Assembly: GCA_903927185.1 (NCBI GenBank)
Contig: CAIYLW010000023.1
Span: forward strand, 1-64,000
Reading direction: 5' to 3'
Source: an uncultured Bacteroidota bacterium
Lineage (GTDB): Bacteria; Bacteroidota; Bacteroidia; Chitinophagales; Chitinophagaceae
Length of the DNA stretch: 64,000 nt
Shown here: piece after piece, positions 29,545 to 41,100 of the stretch
Layout: every line of letters starts with the position of its first letter
Numbering within the stretch: the stretch's first letter is position 1
Translations under genes and position numbers: made by a program
The notes under the pieces: model-generated
What the model saw: only the letters and a program-made list of their open reading frames with translations
Told to the model about the DNA's origin: nothing
Database searches by the model: none

Positions 29545-31737
29545 ATGTCATTACGATTCGAAGCCATTAATAAAGTGGCTAATGAAAGAAGTACCAGTTT
29601 AAATGTGACTTCACCCAAAATCACTTCCATTTTTGGTGAAAGTGTTTTCACTATTAAAACTGCTAGAGAGTTTTTAAGTGATGATGCTTATAAAAGCCTT
29701 GTAACAAGTATTAAAGGTGGTAAAAAAATTGACCGTGCAAATGCAGGTGGTATAGCAAATGGTATGCGTGCCTGGGCTGAAGCGAAAGGTGTTACGCATT
29801 TTACACATTGGTTTCAACCGTTAACAGGAACTACAGCTGAAAAACATGATAGCTTTTTCACTCTAAAAAGTGATGGTACTGCTATTGAAGAATTTGATGG
29901 CGCTGCTTTAATTCAACAAGAACCAGATGCTTCATCTTTCCCTAATGGAGGTATTCGTGCCACATTTGAAGCACGTGGTTATACAGCATGGGATCCTTCT
30001 TCTCCAGCATTTATTATTGAAATAGGTTTTGGTAAAACTTTATGTATTCCTACTATTTTCGTTTCTTATACTGGTGAATCATTAGATTATAAAGCCCCAT
30101 TGTTAAAAGCTTTGGAAGCATTGAATAAATCTGCGGTTGAAGTGGCAAACTATTTCGACAGAAACGTTACAAAAATTACTGCTACCCTAGGTTGGGAACA
30201 GGAGTATTTTGTGATTGATGAAGGTCTTGCAAATTGTCGTCCCGACTTAGTTCAAGCCGGTCGTACTTTATTTGGAGCTGCTCCTGCAAAAGGCCAGCAA
30301 TTAGAAGATCATTATTTCGGATCAATCCCTGAAAGAGTTTATGCTTTTATGCGTGATTACGAAACCGAAGCATACAAATTAGGAATTCCATTAAGAACTC
30401 GTCATAATGAAGTAGCACCTGCTCAGTTTGAGTGTGCGCCTATTTTTGAAGAAGTGAATATTGCAGTGGACCACAACACATTGTTGATGGATATTATGAG
30501 TCGTGTAGCTAAAAGACATGGATTACGTGTTTTATTACACGAAAAACCATTTGCTGGCATCAATGGAAGTGGTAAGCACAATAACTGGAGTATGGCTACA
30601 GATACTGGTGTTAACTTATTAGCTCCTGGTAAAACGCCAAAGACAAATTTAATGTTCTTAACTTTCTTCGTTAATACCATCAAAGCTGTTCATGATTATT
30701 CTGATATTTTAAGAGCTTCAATCGCTTCTGCAGGAAATGATCATCGCTTAGGTGCTAATGAAGCTCCCCCTGCAATTATTTCTGTTTTCGTTGGACAATA
30801 TTTAGCAAAAGTTTTATCTGATATCGAATCAAGAGTTGGAGATAAATTCGACGAGCAGGATGAAGCTATCTTGAAATTAGATTTACACCGCAGCATACCA
30901 GAATTGTTATTAGATAATACTGATCGTAACAGAACTTCACCATTTGCATTCACCGGAAACAAATTTGAATTCCGTGCAGTAGGTTCAACCGCTAACTGTG
31001 CCAATCCAATGATTGCCTTGAATACTATTATTGCTGCTACTTTGAAGCAATTCAAAAAAGATGTTGACTCTTTAATTGAAAAAGGCGACAAAAAAGAAAT
31101 TGCAATCATGCACGTTATACAACGTTATATTGTTGAGAGCAAAAACGTATTATTTGAAGGTGATGGTTACAGTGCAGAATGGGCTAGAGAAGCACAAAGA
31201 AGAGGTTTGGAAAATATCAAAACCACACCTTTAGCATTCGATGCATTAGGTACTGATAAAGCAAAACACCTTTTCGAATCTAATGGCATTTATAACCATA
31301 TTGAATTAGAAGCTCGCCACGAAATTGAATTAGAAAATTATTTGAAAAAAGTTCAGATTGAAGGTCGTGTAATGGGCGATTTAGCATTAAACCATATTAT
31401 CCCGGCAGCCATCAAATATCAAAATGGCTTATTGACTAATATAAATGGTTTAAAAGAAGCAGGCCTTCCAGAAGCTGCATATGCTAGTCAGCTTTCTATC
31501 TTAAAGCAAGTAAGTGAACATATTCAAGTGATTCACGAGAAAACGCATGCAATGGTAGAAGCACGTAAAATTGCTAACAATATCGAAAATACACGTACAA
31601 AAGCTATCGCATATGAAAGCCAAGTAAAAGCTGCTTATTTCGATATTATACGTTACCACGTTGACAAACTGGAAGCGTTGGTTGATGATGAAATCTGGAC
31701 CCTTCCTAAATACCGTGAAATGTTGTTCTTAAGATAA
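29545..31737 (+). CDS. glnN: Glutamine synthetase type III
   Basis: 730 aa; THWFQPLTGTTAEKHDSF, TLGWEQEYFVID, HEKPFAGINGSGKHNNWSM. Confidence 0.96.
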   Translation: MSLRFEAINKVANERSTSLNVTSPKITSIFGESVFTIKTAREFLSDDAYKSLVTSIKGGKKIDRANAGGIANGMRAWAEAKGVTHFTHWFQPLTGTTAEKHDSFFTLKSDGTAIEEFDGAALIQQEPDASSFPNGGIRATFEARGYTAWDPSSPAFIIEIGFGKTLCIPTIFVSYTGESLDYKAPLLKALEALNKSAVEVANYFDRNVTKITATLGWEQEYFVIDEGLANCRPDLVQAGRTLFGAAPAKGQQLEDHYFGSIPERVYAFMRDYETEAYKLGIPLRTRHNEVAPAQFECAPIFEEVNIAVDHNTLLMDIMSRVAKRHGLRVLLHEKPFAGINGSGKHNNWSMATDTGVNLLAPGKTPKTNLMFLTFFVNTIKAVHDYSDILRASIASAGNDHRLGANEAPPAIISVFVGQYLAKVLSDIESRVGDKFDEQDEAILKLDLHRSIPELLLDNTDRNRTSPFAFTGNKFEFRAVGSTANCANPMIALNTIIAATLKQFKKDVDSLIEKGDKKEIAIMHVIQRYIVESKNVLFEGDGYSAEWAREAQRRGLENIKTTPLAFDALGTDKAKHLFESNGIYNHIELEARHEIELENYLKKVQIEGRVMGDLALNHIIPAAIKYQNGLLTNINGLKEAGLPEAAYASQLSILKQVSEHIQVIHEKTHAMVEARKIANNIENTRTKAIAYESQVKAAYFDIIRYHVDKLEALVDDEIWTLPKYREMLFLR

Positions 31738-31757
31738 TATTTTAGACTTGATCAGTG

Positions 31758-31794
31758 ATAGCCTTCTTCCATTTGGATCAAGGCTATTTTTTTT
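31758..31794 (+). terminator. Terminator after glnN
   Basis: ATAGCCTT...AAGGCTAT followed by T-run. Confidence 0.8.
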
Positions 31795-31888
31795 AACAAA
31801 TACAGGCCGACTTAAAAAAAGGCTTCACCGATAATCATTTTAAAGAATCAGGCAAGTGCTAACTTAACATGAGAAAAACAATAAAAAT

Positions 31889-32272
31889 ATGAAAAAAGTA
31901 CTTGCATTAGTTGCCCTTGTATTGATTGCATCATTCAGTACAATCATGGCACAACCTCCAGGTGGTGGTCAACAAATGGACCCTGCAAAAATGCTCGAAA
32001 TGATGAAGCAAAGAGTAAAACCACAGTTAATTGAAAAAACAAAATTAACTGATGCAGAGGCTGACAAAGTATTGGAAATTCAAGTAAGCTCTCAAGGTGC
32101 TATGCGAGGTATGCGCGAATTGAGTGATGAAGAACGTATGGCAAAAATGAAAAACATCAGAGAAGAAAACAATAAAAAATTTAAAGCCATTCCTTTAACT
32201 GACGACCAAATTAAAGCGGTGAATGATTTCTATGATGAAATGCGAAAGAATAGGATGCAGAGAAACAATTAA
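31889..32272 (+). CDS. Small secreted protein, Spy/CpxP-like helical composition
   Basis: Signal peptide; Met/Lys-rich helical KLTDAEADKVLEIQ...LTDDQIKAVNDFYDEMRK. Confidence 0.7.
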   Translation: MKKVLALVALVLIASFSTIMAQPPGGGQQMDPAKMLEMMKQRVKPQLIEKTKLTDAEADKVLEIQVSSQGAMRGMRELSDEERMAKMKNIREENNKKFKAIPLTDDQIKAVNDFYDEMRKNRMQRNN

Positions 32273-32298
32273 AAAGTAAAAAATAAAAAGTTAGAAAT

Positions 32299-32330
32299 AA
32301 AATAGCCCCTGAAAATTCAGAGGCTATTTT
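32299..32330. terminator. Bidirectional terminator
   Basis: AAAATAGCC...GGCTATTTT with inner CTGAA-AA-TTCAG pairing. Confidence 0.8.
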
Positions 32331-32381
32331 TATACTTAGTATTTCTTTTTACTTTTTACTTTTAAATTTTAACTTTTAATC

Positions 32382-33719
32382 CTATTTCATCTTAAAAGAT
32401 TCTAAAAACTTGGTAGTGAAATTACCTTTTCTAAAATCTTCATTCTGCATTAGTTGCAAATGGAAAGGGATTGTTGTTTTAACCCCTTCGATTACATACT
32501 CGCTCAAAGCCCTGTACATGGTATCAATTGCTTCCTGACGCGTTTGAGCAACGGTAATTAACTTACCAATCATGGAATCATAATAGGGAGGAATTACATA
32601 TCCGGCATATACATGGCTATCTACACGAACACCATGTCCTCCTGGAGTATGCAAATTAGTAATCTTACCTGGTGAAGGACGAAAATCGTTATAAGGATCT
32701 TCGGCATTAATTCTACACTCAATTGCATGCATTTGAGGTTCATAATTTCTTCCGGAAATTTTCTCACCCATGGCAATTTTAATTTGTTCTTTAATCAAAT
32801 CAAAACTTACCACTTCTTCAGTCACGCAGTGTTCTACCTGAATACGCGTATTCATTTCCATGAAATAAAAATTGCGATGCTTATCTACCAAGAACTCAAT
32901 GGTACCAACGCTTTCGTAGTTAATGGCAGATGCTGCTTTGATGGCGGCTTCACCCATTTTCTGACGTAATTCAGCAGTCATAAATGGAGAAGGTGATTCT
33001 TCTACTAACTTCTGATGGCGTCGTTGAATAGAACAATCGCGCTCACTTAAATGACAAACATTTCCATATTGGTCTCCTGCAATTTGAATTTCTATATGAC
33101 GTGGTTCTTCTACAAATTTTTCCATGTAGATACCATCGTTTTTGAAAGAAGCAGCAGCTTCTATTTTTGCGGTCGTATATGCTTTTTCAATTTCTTCTTC
33201 ATTCCAAACCACGCGCATTCCCTTACCACCACCACCTGCAGTTGCTTTTAAGATCACCGGGTATCCCACAACTTTTGCTAATTCTTTAGCTTCTTCAATA
33301 CTTTCTAATAACCCCTTCCCACCAGGTACAACTGGTACACCAGCTTTGATCATGGTTTCTTTAGCTGTGATCTTATCTCCCATCTTATTAATCATATCCG
33401 GAGTAGGCCCAATAAACTTAATGCCATGATCTGCACAAATCTGTGAGAACTTAGCATTTTCTGCTAAAAATCCATAACCTGGATGCACTGCATCTGCATT
33501 AGTAATTTCTGCAGCTGCCATGATATGTGGAATGTTCAGATAAGAATCGGCACTCTGGGGCTTTCCAATACAAACAGCTTCATCAGCAAATTTTACGTGA
33601 AGACTGTCTTTATCAGCGGTTGAATAAACAGCAACGGTTTTAATACCCATTTCTCTACAGGTACGGATTACACGTAATGCTATCTCACCCCTATTGGCTA
33701 TCAATATTTTTTTAAACAT
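32382..33719 (-). CDS. accC: Acetyl-CoA carboxylase biotin carboxylase subunit
   Basis: [49 protein letters not shown]. Confidence 0.97.
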   Translation of the reverse strand: MFKKILIANRGEIALRVIRTCREMGIKTVAVYSTADKDSLHVKFADEAVCIGKPQSADSYLNIPHIMAAAEITNADAVHPGYGFLAENAKFSQICADHGIKFIGPTPDMINKMGDKITAKETMIKAGVPVVPGGKGLLESIEEAKELAKVVGYPVILKATAGGGGKGMRVVWNEEEIEKAYTTAKIEAAASFKNDGIYMEKFVEEPRHIEIQIAGDQYGNVCHLSERDCSIQRRHQKLVEESPSPFMTAELRQKMGEAAIKAASAINYESVGTIEFLVDKHRNFYFMEMNTRIQVEHCVTEEVVSFDLIKEQIKIAMGEKISGRNYEPQMHAIECRINAEDPYNDFRPSPGKITNLHTPGGHGVRVDSHVYAGYVIPPYYDSMIGKLITVAQTRQEAIDTMYRALSEYVIEGVKTTIPFHLQLMQNEDFRKGNFTTKFLESFKMK

Positions 33720-33743
33720 GGATTCATTTTATTGAAGAAAAAA

Positions 33744-34211
33744 TTATGCAGGCTCTACCAAGAACAAAGGTTGGTCGTACTCAACGGGACTAGCGTCGTC
33801 AACCAATATTTTTACTATTGTTCCGCTGATTTCGCTTTCAATTTCATTGAAAAGCTTCATAGCCTCGATAATACATACCACTTTACCTGGAGCAACTTCA
33901 GTGCCGATCTCAGCAAAAATGGGCTTGTCTGGAGAAGGGCGACGGTAAAATGTACCAATCATTGGACTTTTAATAGTGATATAGTTATCTGCCTTAGCAG
34001 GTGTAGCAACCACAGGAGCAGCAGGTGCAGCAACAGGTGCTGGAGCTGGAGAAGATGTAGTATAGACTTGGTGCTGAGGAGCCGCTACATTTATAACCGG
34101 TTCTTCTTTTTGCTTAATGGTAACCTTACCATCTTTGTCTTCTATACTGATTTCACCAATATTACTTTTATTGACGATTTTGATTAATTCGTGAATTTGC
34201 TTCAAGTCCAT
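33744..34211 (-). CDS. accB: Acetyl-CoA carboxylase biotin carboxyl carrier protein
   Basis: IIEAMKLFNEIESE biotinylation motif; Pro/Ala linker. Confidence 0.96.
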   Translation of the reverse strand: MDLKQIHELIKIVNKSNIGEISIEDKDGKVTIKQKEEPVINVAAPQHQVYTTSSPAPAPVAAPAAPVVATPAKADNYITIKSPMIGTFYRRPSPDKPIFAEIGTEVAPGKVVCIIEAMKLFNEIESEISGTIVKILVDDASPVEYDQPLFLVEPA

Positions 34212-34351
34212 AAATGGCAGATTTTTAGTAAAAAACGGTTAATTTAGGTCAAATCGGGTGGAAAAATAGCCCTTTTTTAGCAAAAAATGCGATTTTCTTT
34301 AAAATGGGTAGAATTAGATTCCTCAAACTTTATTAACCCCCGAAAAGAAAA

Positions 34352-34372
34352 ATGGCAGCTCTAGGCTGCCAT
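34352..34372 (-). terminator. Terminator downstream of efp
   Basis: ATGGCAGC-TCTAG-GCTGCCAT followed on the minus strand by T-rich tract. Confidence 0.78.
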
Positions 34373-34394
34373 ATATAAATATGTTTAAGTATTA

Positions 34395-34961
34395 TTATTC
34401 TTTTACACGCTCCACATATTCCCCAGATTTAGTGTTTACACGAATCAATTCTCCATCTTCCACAAATAAAGGAACCATCACAGTGGCCCCACCTTCAACG
34501 GTGGCAGCTTTCAATGCTCTGGTTGCAGTATCACCTCTCAGTCCTGGTTCGCAATAAGTAATTTTCATGACTATTTTTTCAGGTAATTCTGCACCAATAG
34601 GAAGTTCTGTTTCGGTATTAATAAACACGAATACTTCAGATCCATCTTTTAAAAACTGAGGTGCATCAATCATTTCTTCGCTTAGTGCTATCTGCTCGAA
34701 ATTTTCGTTATTCATTAAATTATAACCACTCTCGTCTTTATATAAGTATTGAAAAGCTTTCTTTTCTACTCGAACAGGATAAACGGTTTCACCACTATTC
34801 CATGTTTTTTCAATAGAACGCTTATTGTCTACTCCCTTTAATTTTGCCCAAACTTTTGCTGCAGCACGGGCTGTTTTATTTTCACCGAATTCCACAACTG
34901 AATACAAACTTCCGTCCAGTTTCAGGATCATTCCACGGCTGATGTCGGCTGTATTTGCCAT
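34395..34961 (-). CDS. efp: Elongation factor P
   Basis: DISRGMILKLDGSLYSVVEF, AAAKVWAKLKGVDN. Confidence 0.96.
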   Translation of the reverse strand: MANTADISRGMILKLDGSLYSVVEFGENKTARAAAKVWAKLKGVDNKRSIEKTWNSGETVYPVRVEKKAFQYLYKDESGYNLMNNENFEQIALSEEMIDAPQFLKDGSEVFVFINTETELPIGAELPEKIVMKITYCEPGLRGDTATRALKAATVEGGATVMVPLFVEDGELIRVNTKSGEYVERVKE

Positions 34962-34994
34962 AATTTTTAATTTTTATACTGATTTGTGCAGGCG

Positions 34995-35023
34995 CAAAAG
35001 TAGGCATTGACAGTCAATTCCAA
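34995..35023 (-). promoter_or_regulatory. Putative efp promoter: -7 TACTTTTG (34995-35002), -33 TTG (35021-35023)
   Basis: Bacteroidota -7/-33 consensus with 18-nt spacing. Confidence 0.5.
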
Positions 35024-35240
35024 GCTATTTTTTTTAAAGGTTTAAGTATTAATTCAAATATATTTTCTCATCAAATTAAACAAAAATCAAAAAATAATTT
35101 ATCGCAAAAAGCTGCAATATGAAAAAGTATGGTATCTGAATAAGTACCAAAACAAAGTATATGTAATGAGCATAAATAGCTTTTATACACAAAAAAAAGT
35201 TATCGGCGAATTACATGTAACCAAAATAAACTACACACAC

Positions 35241-37010
35241 ATGAAAAAGAATTTTCGTTTTCTCTTCGTACTATTTCTTCTTTCTTTTCAAACAATGGTA
35301 TCTGCTAATACAATTATTATAAAGGGTACTGTGAAAGATAGTAGTAATCATTATTTAGCTAACAGATTAGTTAAAATTTATAGTACAGATAGTATTAATG
35401 GTGGATGTAATATTGCACATAATGTATTAACCAATCCTAACGGTTTTTATATCGACACATTAAAGTGTAACGGAGATATAAAAAAGCTGTATGTAATAGT
35501 AGAAAATTGCAATGGAAAAAACATTACCAATAATCCAGCATTAACTACTACAGGTATTGTGGAATCAAATTTTATTATTTGTTCCAACCCAAATATTCCT
35601 TCCCCTATTCCTGGATGTAAAGCGGTAATTGCCTATACATTAATTGATAGCATTGCAAAATTTAACAGTAAAGAATCTTATGCAGGTTCTGTGCCAGGTT
35701 CTCTGCCAGACAGTATTATCAGTAGATCTTGGGACTTTGGTGATAGTAGTACCATTCTAACTGGAAATAGAATTGACCCAAGTCATATTTATAAATATCC
35801 GGGCCAACATATCGTAACGCTTACCATTAAAACAAAGAGTGGTTGTGAAAGTAGTTATCAACTAATTTTTGAAATTAACCTACCCGTGATCCCTACAAAT
35901 TGCAAAGCTTTTTTTACAAGCATTGTAAAAGATTCTATTGCTCAATTTAATAGTGAAGGATCTTTGGCAAGTGTTTCAACAAGTATTGTAAAGGATAGCA
36001 TCATTAGTCGTACTTGGTATTTTATGAATACTTATCCAACAATTTCTACACTAACTGGAAATAAAATAGATCCTACTTTTATTTATTCAAAACCCGGAAC
36101 TTATCGAGTATATCTTTTGATCAAAACAAAGTTTGGTTGCGAAAGTAAATACACTGATTCAGTGATTATAAAAGCAGCACCAATTCCAACTTCTTGTAAA
36201 GCTCATTTTACAAAAACCATTACTGATGGAATAGTAAAATTCAATAGTTCAGATGCATTAGCTGCAGGGGTAAAAGATAGCATTGTGAGTAGATATTGGA
36301 TATTCGGTGAAACAACTAATATTACAGGAATTTTACAAGGCAATATCATCGATCCTTCTCATACCTATACAAAACCCGGAAAATATATTGTACTCTTATA
36401 TATAAAAACAAAAGCTGGCTGTGAGAGCAAATTTGCAGACACTATTACGATTTCAAATGTAGTTTGTAAAGCAATTGCAGCATTTTCTATCGAAAAGATT
36501 GGATTAAAAAAAGTGATTTTCAATAGCGATTCTAGTTATGTTCAAAAGGGGGATAGCATCATTCAGCGGACTTGGAAATTTGGAGATAATACTTATTTAG
36601 AAGGTAACATCATTAAATTGGAAAGAGCGTTTCCAACTCAGGGTATTTATACTGCTTGCTTACAAATAAGAACCCAAAATGGTTGTGTGGCAGATACTTG
36701 TAAAGAAGTAGTTATTCAGGATACGGCGAATATCCGCCCAATTTCGGTTGACTTTATAAAGATTTTGGCTATTAATCCTAACCCAGTAATTACTGATATG
36801 CGGGCAACCATATATTGTAGCTCTAAGGATATTGAATGTGAAATTGATGTGTATGATATTTACGGAGGATTAAAGAGTAGTATTAAAAAGCAGCTAGCTA
36901 AAGGAAATAATATCGTGGAAGTTCAAACAGCCAACTTATATCATGGTCCGTATTTTCTAAGAGTAATTTCCAAATCAGGAAAAGACGCCAGGATTTTCTA
37001 TAAGCTTTAA
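35241..37010 (+). CDS. PKD-repeat secreted protein with T9SS C-terminal sorting domain
   Basis: Signal peptide from MKKNFRFLFVLFLL (35241; ORF extends to 35166); four PKD-like modules; C-terminal INPNPVITDMRATIYC...YFLRVISKSG. Confidence 0.85.
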   Translation: MKKNFRFLFVLFLLSFQTMVSANTIIIKGTVKDSSNHYLANRLVKIYSTDSINGGCNIAHNVLTNPNGFYIDTLKCNGDIKKLYVIVENCNGKNITNNPALTTTGIVESNFIICSNPNIPSPIPGCKAVIAYTLIDSIAKFNSKESYAGSVPGSLPDSIISRSWDFGDSSTILTGNRIDPSHIYKYPGQHIVTLTIKTKSGCESSYQLIFEINLPVIPTNCKAFFTSIVKDSIAQFNSEGSLASVSTSIVKDSIISRTWYFMNTYPTISTLTGNKIDPTFIYSKPGTYRVYLLIKTKFGCESKYTDSVIIKAAPIPTSCKAHFTKTITDGIVKFNSSDALAAGVKDSIVSRYWIFGETTNITGILQGNIIDPSHTYTKPGKYIVLLYIKTKAGCESKFADTITISNVVCKAIAAFSIEKIGLKKVIFNSDSSYVQKGDSIIQRTWKFGDNTYLEGNIIKLERAFPTQGIYTACLQIRTQNGCVADTCKEVVIQDTANIRPISVDFIKILAINPNPVITDMRATIYCSSKDIECEIDVYDIYGGLKSSIKKQLAKGNNIVEVQTANLYHGPYFLRVISKSGKDARIFYKL

Positions 37011-37089
37011 GAAAAAAAAGAAATAATGGATTTTAACTCTAAATACTACTTGGTTTTAACCTATTTTTGCGGCAAATTTTAAGCAATCC

Positions 37090-37971
37090 ATGGCAGTTTT
37101 AGTAAATAAACAGTCTAAAATCATCGTTCAAGGTTTTACCGGCACAGAAGGTACATTCCATGCAACTCAGATGATCGAATACGGTACCAATGTGGTAGGC
37201 GGTGTAACACCCGGAAAAGGTGGAACTCTACATTTGGATAAGCCGGTTTTCAATACCGTTTCTGATGCGGTTAAAGCAACAGGAGCGAATGTAAGTATCA
37301 TCTTTGTGCCTCCTGCATTTGCTGCAGATGCCATAAAAGAAAGTGCTGAAGCAGGAATTGCTCTGGTGGTTTGTATCACAGAAGGCATTCCAGTTCAAGA
37401 CATGATACACGTAAAAAGCTATTTGCAAACTACAAATACGCGTCTAATCGGACCAAACTGTCCAGGGGTTATTACAGCTGATGCAGCTAAAGTGGGAATC
37501 ATGCCAGGCTTTATCTTTAAAGCTGGAAGAATTGGTATCGTTTCGAAAAGTGGAACACTTACTTACGAAGCAGCTGACCAGGTAGTAAAAGCAGGATTAG
37601 GTATTAGTACAGCAATTGGTATTGGTGGGGATCCAATAATCGGTACACCAACTAAAGAGGCGGTTGAATTATTAATGAACGATCCAGAAACTGATGGTAT
37701 CATTATGATTGGCGAAATCGGAGGTAGCATGGAAGCTGAAGCAGCTCGTTGGATCAAAGAAAACAAAACAAAACCTGTAGTTGGTTTCATAGCCGGACAA
37801 ACTGCCCCTCCAGGCCGCAGAATGGGTCATGCTGGAGCCATTGTAGGTGGCGCTGACGATACTGCTGCAGCTAAGATGAAGATTATGGCTGAATGTGGTA
37901 TCGAAGTTGTTGCAAGTCCTGCAGATATCGGTAAAACGATGGCAGCAGCAATTGCAGCATTAAAAAAATAA
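37090..37971 (+). CDS. sucD: Succinate-CoA ligase subunit alpha
   Basis: [48 protein letters not shown]. Confidence 0.97.
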   Translation: MAVLVNKQSKIIVQGFTGTEGTFHATQMIEYGTNVVGGVTPGKGGTLHLDKPVFNTVSDAVKATGANVSIIFVPPAFAADAIKESAEAGIALVVCITEGIPVQDMIHVKSYLQTTNTRLIGPNCPGVITADAAKVGIMPGFIFKAGRIGIVSKSGTLTYEAADQVVKAGLGISTAIGIGGDPIIGTPTKEAVELLMNDPETDGIIMIGEIGGSMEAEAARWIKENKTKPVVGFIAGQTAPPGRRMGHAGAIVGGADDTAAAKMKIMAECGIEVVASPADIGKTMAAAIAALKK

Positions 37972-37990
37972 AGAAACAACAATACTATAT

Positions 37991-38018
37991 AATCCCGGTC
38001 AGGCAACTGACCGGGATT
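37991..38018 (+). terminator. Terminator after sucD
   Basis: AATCCCGGTCAG-GCAA-CTGACCGGGATT + T-tract. Confidence 0.9.
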
Positions 38019-38123
38019 TTTGTTTCCTGGATTTACTTGAAAAGGTTTTGTTAAACGGTACTTTCGTTTATGCATTGGTTGCGAAATTGCATCTAATCAG
38101 AAACAGGCTTAATTATTAGCAGT

Positions 38124-41100
38124 ATGAATCTAAAAAGATGGGCATTTATAGGGATTCTATTTTGGGCGGGAAATAGTTTGATGGCTCAAGAAACAGACAC
38201 CACTTTTTCCAAACAATGGATTGAAATTGACAGCCTCCTGGGTATTTCACATTTGCCCAAATCTGCACTTGATAAAGTAAATCAGATTTATGTGCTCGCT
38301 GAAAAAAAATCTAACAATGTACAAAAGATTAAAGCCCTACTTTATCGAACAGCAATTGAAATAAATGTAGCCGAGTATGATATCAATAAAAACATAAGTG
38401 CATTTAAATTAGAACTAGGTAAAACAAATGACCCAAGTTGCAAGGCTTTAATACATGTTTTAATCGCTAAACAATATCAAAAGTATTTCAATGATCATCG
38501 CTGGCAATTATATGATCGATTTAAAATTAAAACTCAAAATACTAATGATATTTTAAGCTGGTCGGCTGATGAATTTTTAAAAAATATCGAAGTTGAATAT
38601 GATTACTCTTTAGCAGATAAAGATTTTCTTAAAAAAACCAAACTGAATACGTTCAGAGCTATTTTATGGAAAGGAAATGCAGAACACTTAAGACCTACTT
38701 TATATGATGTAATTGCACAAGATGCATTAGACTATTTTAAAACTGGACAGGAATCCAGAACAAATGCAAAAAACAGCTTTACAATTCAACAACAAACCTC
38801 ACTAGGAACTTATGCTGAATTTGCTGCGCTCAAACTTATTAGCAACGACAGTAATGCGCATACATTTAGAGCACTTCAATTATTTCAAGACCTTACTTTA
38901 TTTCATATTAACGATGCACAAAAAGATGCATTAATAGATCTAGATATTGATAGAATCAATTGGGTTTATCAACAAGTTTTATTTGAAAATAAACAACAAT
39001 TAAAGGAAAAGGCATTAACCGCAATTACAACAGATTTCGAAAGCAATGCAGCTGTATACGCATGGCTGCAATTGGCTAAGGACAAAAGTTTATTAGCTGC
39101 GACCTATCAACCATTTCAAGACAGTAGTGAAAGATGGCAATATATTGCAGCTATTAAAATAATTGATGCTGCCAATAAAAAATTTAAGGATAATAATCCA
39201 GTCAGGAACGAATTAGAAAATTTAAAACAGCGTATTCTACTAAAAGACGTAAGTATACATTCCGAAAAAATAGAAATCCCTAATAAACCAATTAAAGTAT
39301 TGGTAGAATACAAAAATGTGGATACACTATACCTTAGAATTTTAGCATTGCCACTGGAGTTTACTAAAACAAATGACCAAGCCCAGTTACTTATCCAAAA
39401 GCTTTGTGATAAAAAGGAATTTCAATCAAGCGAGCAATGGCTTCCTGTAACAAATGATTATCAAAACCATTTTGTAGAAATAAAATTAGATCCTTTAACT
39501 CAAGGTGAATATGTATTGTTGTCTTCTACTGGAAAGGATTTCAATCCTGCTAGGGATATTATCAATTATCAATCATTTCAAGTTTCAAATATCAGCCTTG
39601 TTCAAAACAAGAGTGATTTTTTTGTACTGAGTAGAGAAACCGGAAAACCTATTTCAAAAGCAAACATCACTATTCTTAGTAGGCCTTCAAACTCTCAAAG
39701 CAAAGAATGGGATAATGAGGGTGTAAGAATCACTGATGAAAATGGATATGTAAAAATGGATGGTCAAAAAAGCAATAGATATTATTCATTTATCATTGAA
39801 AGCAAAAAAGAAAAATTTAGAACTATCGACCCCACATGGTTTGAAAATGAGCAAAACCCAAACAAACTCTATGATTCTATACATTTCGAAAAGAGAAATC
39901 AAAGAACTTTCTTTTTTACAGACAGATCCATTTATCGGCCTGGGCAAATCGTATATTTCAAAGCCATCATCTCTACCATTGATTTTAATAACCAAAAAAG
40001 TAAACTCCTAGCACAAACTAATGCAACAGTATTTTTGAGAGACGTAAATTATCGCATCATAGATTCATTAAAATTTACAAGTAATGATTACGGATCTTAT
40101 CATGGAAAATTTACGTTGCCTGAAAAAATACTCACTGGTAATTTTTCGCTAACAGTTAAAAATGGTGAAACAGGCAATACTAATTTCTCTGTGGAAGCTT
40201 ATAAACGCCCAACCTATTCTATACAATTTGAAAAAATTGCAAAGGCTTATCAACTCAATGATACCATTGAATTAAAAGGAATTGCAAAAGCATTTGCAGG
40301 GAATTTTATCACTGGCTCCAAACTAACTTATCATGTTGTTAGAAATGCCAGGTTATTAAATCCTTACTTTAGAAATCGAATGTTTTCCAATAATCAATCA
40401 CAGGAAATTGCTCAGGGCACTATTCAAACAGATGATAAAGGTGCATTTACTATTCGATTTAAAGCAGTACCTGACTTAACAAAAGATGCCAGCTCAAAAC
40501 CTGTGTTTGATTTTTCCATTGATGCTGCCATAACAGATGCCTCAGGAGAAACCAGAACTGCTAATAAACAAATTAGCTGCGCATATCAAGCACTTATATT
40601 AGAAGTCAATTATCCTCAAATTACAAATGGCAGAAAGGATATCAAGATTGAAATGGGTTGTACAAATTTGAACGCAGAAAAAGTGGCTACGATCATTGAT
40701 GTAAAAATTTCTGAATTAACTGGTCCAGATAGAATTTTGAAAGATCGGAATTGGTCAAAACCAGACCAATTCATCATGAGTAAAGACGCGTTCATAAAAG
40801 ACTTTCCCTATGACATCTTTGATAATGAAAATGAGATCAGTAATTACCCAATTGTAAAAACAAGTTTAACAGCTACCATTGATACAAAGAATCAAAGTGA
40901 ATTGGTAATTGAAGGGGGAAACCTTAAAGTGGGGTATTATCAAATCGAAGCCACTGCAAAAGACAGCTTAGGGAATCAGGAAATTCACAAAAGTTATTTA
41001 CAGGTTTTTGATCCTTCAAGCAATGCAGTTGCAAATGGAAACATAAACCTGTTCTATGCTAATGATCAACCAATGGAGCCAGGTGAGAATGATACCATCT

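Noticed and set aside
30423-31109. Antisense ORFs of 86 and 122 aa inside glnN
   Set aside because: Fully contained in a well-conserved gene on the opposite strand; low-complexity composition typical of antisense frames of coding DNA
32270-32380. A-rich near-repeats considered as a CRISPR array
   Set aside because: Units too short and degenerate, no regular spacers, no cas genes in window
32727-34187. Plus-strand ORFs (up to 151 aa) opposite accC/accB
   Set aside because: Shadow ORFs of accBC; no independent support
37167-38075. Minus-strand ORFs (73, 66, 75, 82 aa) opposite sucD
   Set aside because: Shadow frames of sucD; the last spans the sucD terminator
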